From positions 1-5,908 of the forward strand of contig DRLX01000520.1 in the NCBI GenBank assembly GCA_011322715.1: a stretch of 5,908 nt of DNA, given 5' to 3'. The notes under the pieces were generated by a model. That model was not told the origin of the DNA. It did not search any database and worked only from the letters and a program-made list of their open reading frames with translations. The translations under genes and the position numbers were made by a program. Positions 4,142 to 5,908 of the stretch are shown piece after piece. Position 1 is the stretch's first letter, and each line of letters opens with the position of its first letter. The DNA comes from Desulfobulbaceae bacterium (GTDB lineage: Bacteria; Desulfobacterota; Desulfobulbia; Desulfobulbales; Desulfobulbaceae).

Positions 4142-5908
4142 AGAAACCAAAACCACCTGTCCCTATTGCGGCGTCGGATGCGGCATCATTGCCCGCACCG
4201 ATCAGGCCGGGACAGTCTCTGTCACAGGGGATCCGGACCATCCGGCCAACTATGGCAAGCTCTGTTCCAAAGGCCTTGCCCTCGCCGAAACGCTCGGACT
4301 GGAAGACCGGTTGTTGCATCCTGAAATTAGGGGAAAAATAGTCGGCTGGGATAAGGCCTTGCAGGCCACGGCCCGGGGCCTGAATGACATCAGGCACCAA
4401 TATGGCCCCGATGCTATCGGCTTTTATATCTCCGGCCAACTGCTGACCGAAGATTATTATGTGGCCAACAAGCTCATGAAAGGCTACATCGGCGCCGCCA
4501 ATATTGATACCAATTCCCGGCTGTGCATGTCCTCCAGTGTCGCGGGGCATAAACGGGCCTTTGGCAGTGACACAGTGCCGGGAAATTATGAGGATTGGGA
4601 TCAGGCTGATCTTGTGGTTCTGGTCGGCTCCAATGCGGCCTGGTGCCACCCCATCCTATTTCAACGGCTGCTTAAAGCCAAAAAGACGCGCGGCACCAAA
4701 ATTGTGGTCATCGATCCCCGGCATACGCCGACCTGTGATGATGCCGACCTGCATCTGGCCGTGAGGCCGGGCAGTGATGTCACTTTATTCAATGGCCTTC
4801 TAACCTATCTTGCCGATAAAGGATTCACAAATACCGGTTTTGTAGATGACCATACCAACGGGCTAACGGCCGCCTTGGTTGACGCCCGGAAGGACGCCGC
4901 AAAACTTGCCAAAAACTGCGGCCTGTCAAAGGATGACATCGCCGCTTTCTTTGCGCTCTTTGCGTCCACGGAGAAGGTCCTCACCGTTTATTCCCAAGGG
5001 GTCAATCAATCCTCTCAGGGTACCGACAAAGTTAACGCCATTATCAATTGCCACCTGCTCACCGGACGGATCGGCAGGCCCGGCATGGGGCCTTTTTCCA
5101 TCACCGGCCAGCCCAACGCCATGGGTGGCCGGGAAGTCGGCGGCCTTGCCAATATGCTGGCTGCCCATATGGACTTTGATGAGAACTCCCATGATATAGT
5201 CGGGCGTTTCTGGCAGGCTGAAAATCTCGCCTCGAAACCCGGCCTGAAAGCCATGGATATGTTCCGCGCCGTCCATGAGGGGCGGATAAAGGCCATCTGG
5301 ATCATGGCGACCAATCCCGCCGTCAGCATGCCGGACGCGAATTATGTGCGGGAGGCTCTGGAAAAATGTGATCTGGTTATTGTTTCTGATATTATGGGAA
5401 ATACAGATACCCTGAAATATGCTCATATTACCCTTCCGGCACAGGGCTGGGGCGAAAAAGACGGCATGGTGACCAACAGCGAACGCCGCCTGTCCCGGCA
5501 ACGCCGTTTTCTCCCGTCCCCGGCAGAGGCCCGCCCGGACTGGTGGATCATCAGCGAGGTCGCCAAACATATGGGCTTTTCAGAAGGGTTTGATTATAAA
5601 TCTCCCGGTGAAATCTTTGCGGAACATGCCGCCCTGTCAGCCTTTGAGAATAAGGGCACCCGTGATTTTGACCTCGAAGGTCTTGATCATGACTATGAAA
5701 ACCTTGCCCCAATTCAATGGCCGGTAAATGCCGCGACCCCAACCGGTAAGAAACGTTTTTTCGATCAAGGCAGCTTTTTCACCCTCGACAAACGCGCCCG
5801 TTTTATAGCTGTGCGTGCACAAACGCCCGTTAATACCCCTGATATATCTTACCCATTGATCCTCAATAGCGGCCGTATTCGTGACCATTGGCACAGCATG
5901 ACACGAAC
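4134..5908 (+). CDS. nasA: Assimilatory nitrate reductase catalytic subunit (molybdopterin), N-terminal 591 residues (3' end outside window)
   Basis: This cytoplasmic Mo-bis-MGD enzyme reduces nitrate to nitrite. The frame starts ATG GTT AAA and is open to the right edge. The N-terminus carries the [4Fe-4S] ligands Cys9, Cys12, Cys16 and Cys44 (C-x2-C-x3-C-x27-C), followed by the conserved Lys46. Cys131 in NSRLCMSS is the expected Mo ligand, and cofactor-binding stretches typical of NasA/NapA follow (GVNQSSQGTDK, GQPNAMGGREVGG and, near the edge, SGRIRDHWHSMTR). There is no twin-arginine signal peptide, which argues against periplasmic NapA and for an assimilatory enzyme. The family is usually about 870-900 residues, so roughly a third is missing, including any C-terminal BFD-type [2Fe-2S] domain. 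The start lies inside the end of nirD with only a weak AAGG twelve bases upstream, suggesting translational coupling. The symbol follows Klebsiella usage; the Paracoccus equivalent is nasC. Confidence 0.94.
   Translation, partial: MVKETKTTCPYCGVGCGIIARTDQAGTVSVTGDPDHPANYGKLCSKGLALAETLGLEDRLLHPEIRGKIVGWDKALQATARGLNDIRHQYGPDAIGFYISGQLLTEDYYVANKLMKGYIGAANIDTNSRLCMSSSVAGHKRAFGSDTVPGNYEDWDQADLVVLVGSNAAWCHPILFQRLLKAKKTRGTKIVVIDPRHTPTCDDADLHLAVRPGSDVTLFNGLLTYLADKGFTNTGFVDDHTNGLTAALVDARKDAAKLAKNCGLSKDDIAAFFALFASTEKVLTVYSQGVNQSSQGTDKVNAIINCHLLTGRIGRPGMGPFSITGQPNAMGGREVGGLANMLAAHMDFDENSHDIVGRFWQAENLASKPGLKAMDMFRAVHEGRIKAIWIMATNPAVSMPDANYVREALEKCDLVIVSDIMGNTDTLKYAHITLPAQGWGEKDGMVTNSERRLSRQRRFLPSPAEARPDWWIISEVAKHMGFSEGFDYKSPGEIFAEHAALSAFENKGTRDFDLEGLDHDYENLAPIQWPVNAATPTGKKRFFDQGSFFTLDKRARFIAVRAQTPVNTPDISYPLILNSGRIRDHWHSMTR

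Noticed and set aside
4134..5908. Periplasmic NapA or formate dehydrogenase as identity of the molybdoenzyme
   Set aside because: There is no twin-arginine signal, the [4Fe-4S] motif begins at residue 9, the Mo ligand is Cys131 and not selenocysteine, and the nirBD context fits assimilatory nitrate reductase.

Overview
The window carries a nitrate/nitrite assimilation locus: a divergent transporter gene and a three-gene reductase operon, separated by a roughly 440-base control region. No RNA gene, mobile element, CRISPR array or terminator is visible. The organism is most likely a member of the Pseudomonadota. Coding GC looks near 50% by eye, and the layout resembles the nas clusters of Alphaproteobacteria. 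The near-consensus sigma-54 promoters and IHF-type sites fit that phylum. I cannot place it at genus level.

Layout. Positions 1-913 (minus strand) hold the first 304 residues of a NarK/NNP-type nitrate/nitrite transporter that runs off the left edge. Positions 914-1356 are non-coding and AT-rich. On the plus strand follow nirB (1357-3792, 811 aa, complete), nirD (3794-4141, complete) and the catalytic subunit of an assimilatory nitrate reductase (from 4134, 591 codons, cut by the right edge). nirB and nirD are 1 nt apart, and nirD overlaps the reductase gene by 8 nt, so the three are very probably one transcript.

How the genes work together (family knowledge plus inference). The transporter brings in nitrate and/or exports or imports nitrite. 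The cytoplasmic molybdenum enzyme reduces nitrate to nitrite. NirB-NirD reduces nitrite to ammonium with NAD(P)H, using FAD, BFD-type Fe-S clusters and a sirohaem/[4Fe-4S] centre. NirD here keeps all four Rieske ligands, so it could also carry electrons to the nitrate reductase.

The most interesting part is the intergenic region. Reading outward in both directions there is a strong sigma-54 (-24/-12) promoter match for each arm: minus strand 986-1001 for the transporter and plus strand 1270-1285 for nirB. Each predicts a leader of about 60 nt. Two exact matches to the IHF consensus lie between the promoters (1085-1097 and 1250-1262). Between the IHF sites is a perfect 10-bp inverted repeat with an 8-bp spacer (1110-1137). 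It sits about 150-170 bp from both predicted starts, the distance expected of a shared enhancer, but it does not look like an NtrC site. The genes are a known system; the unusual element is this candidate enhancer and its unidentified binding protein.
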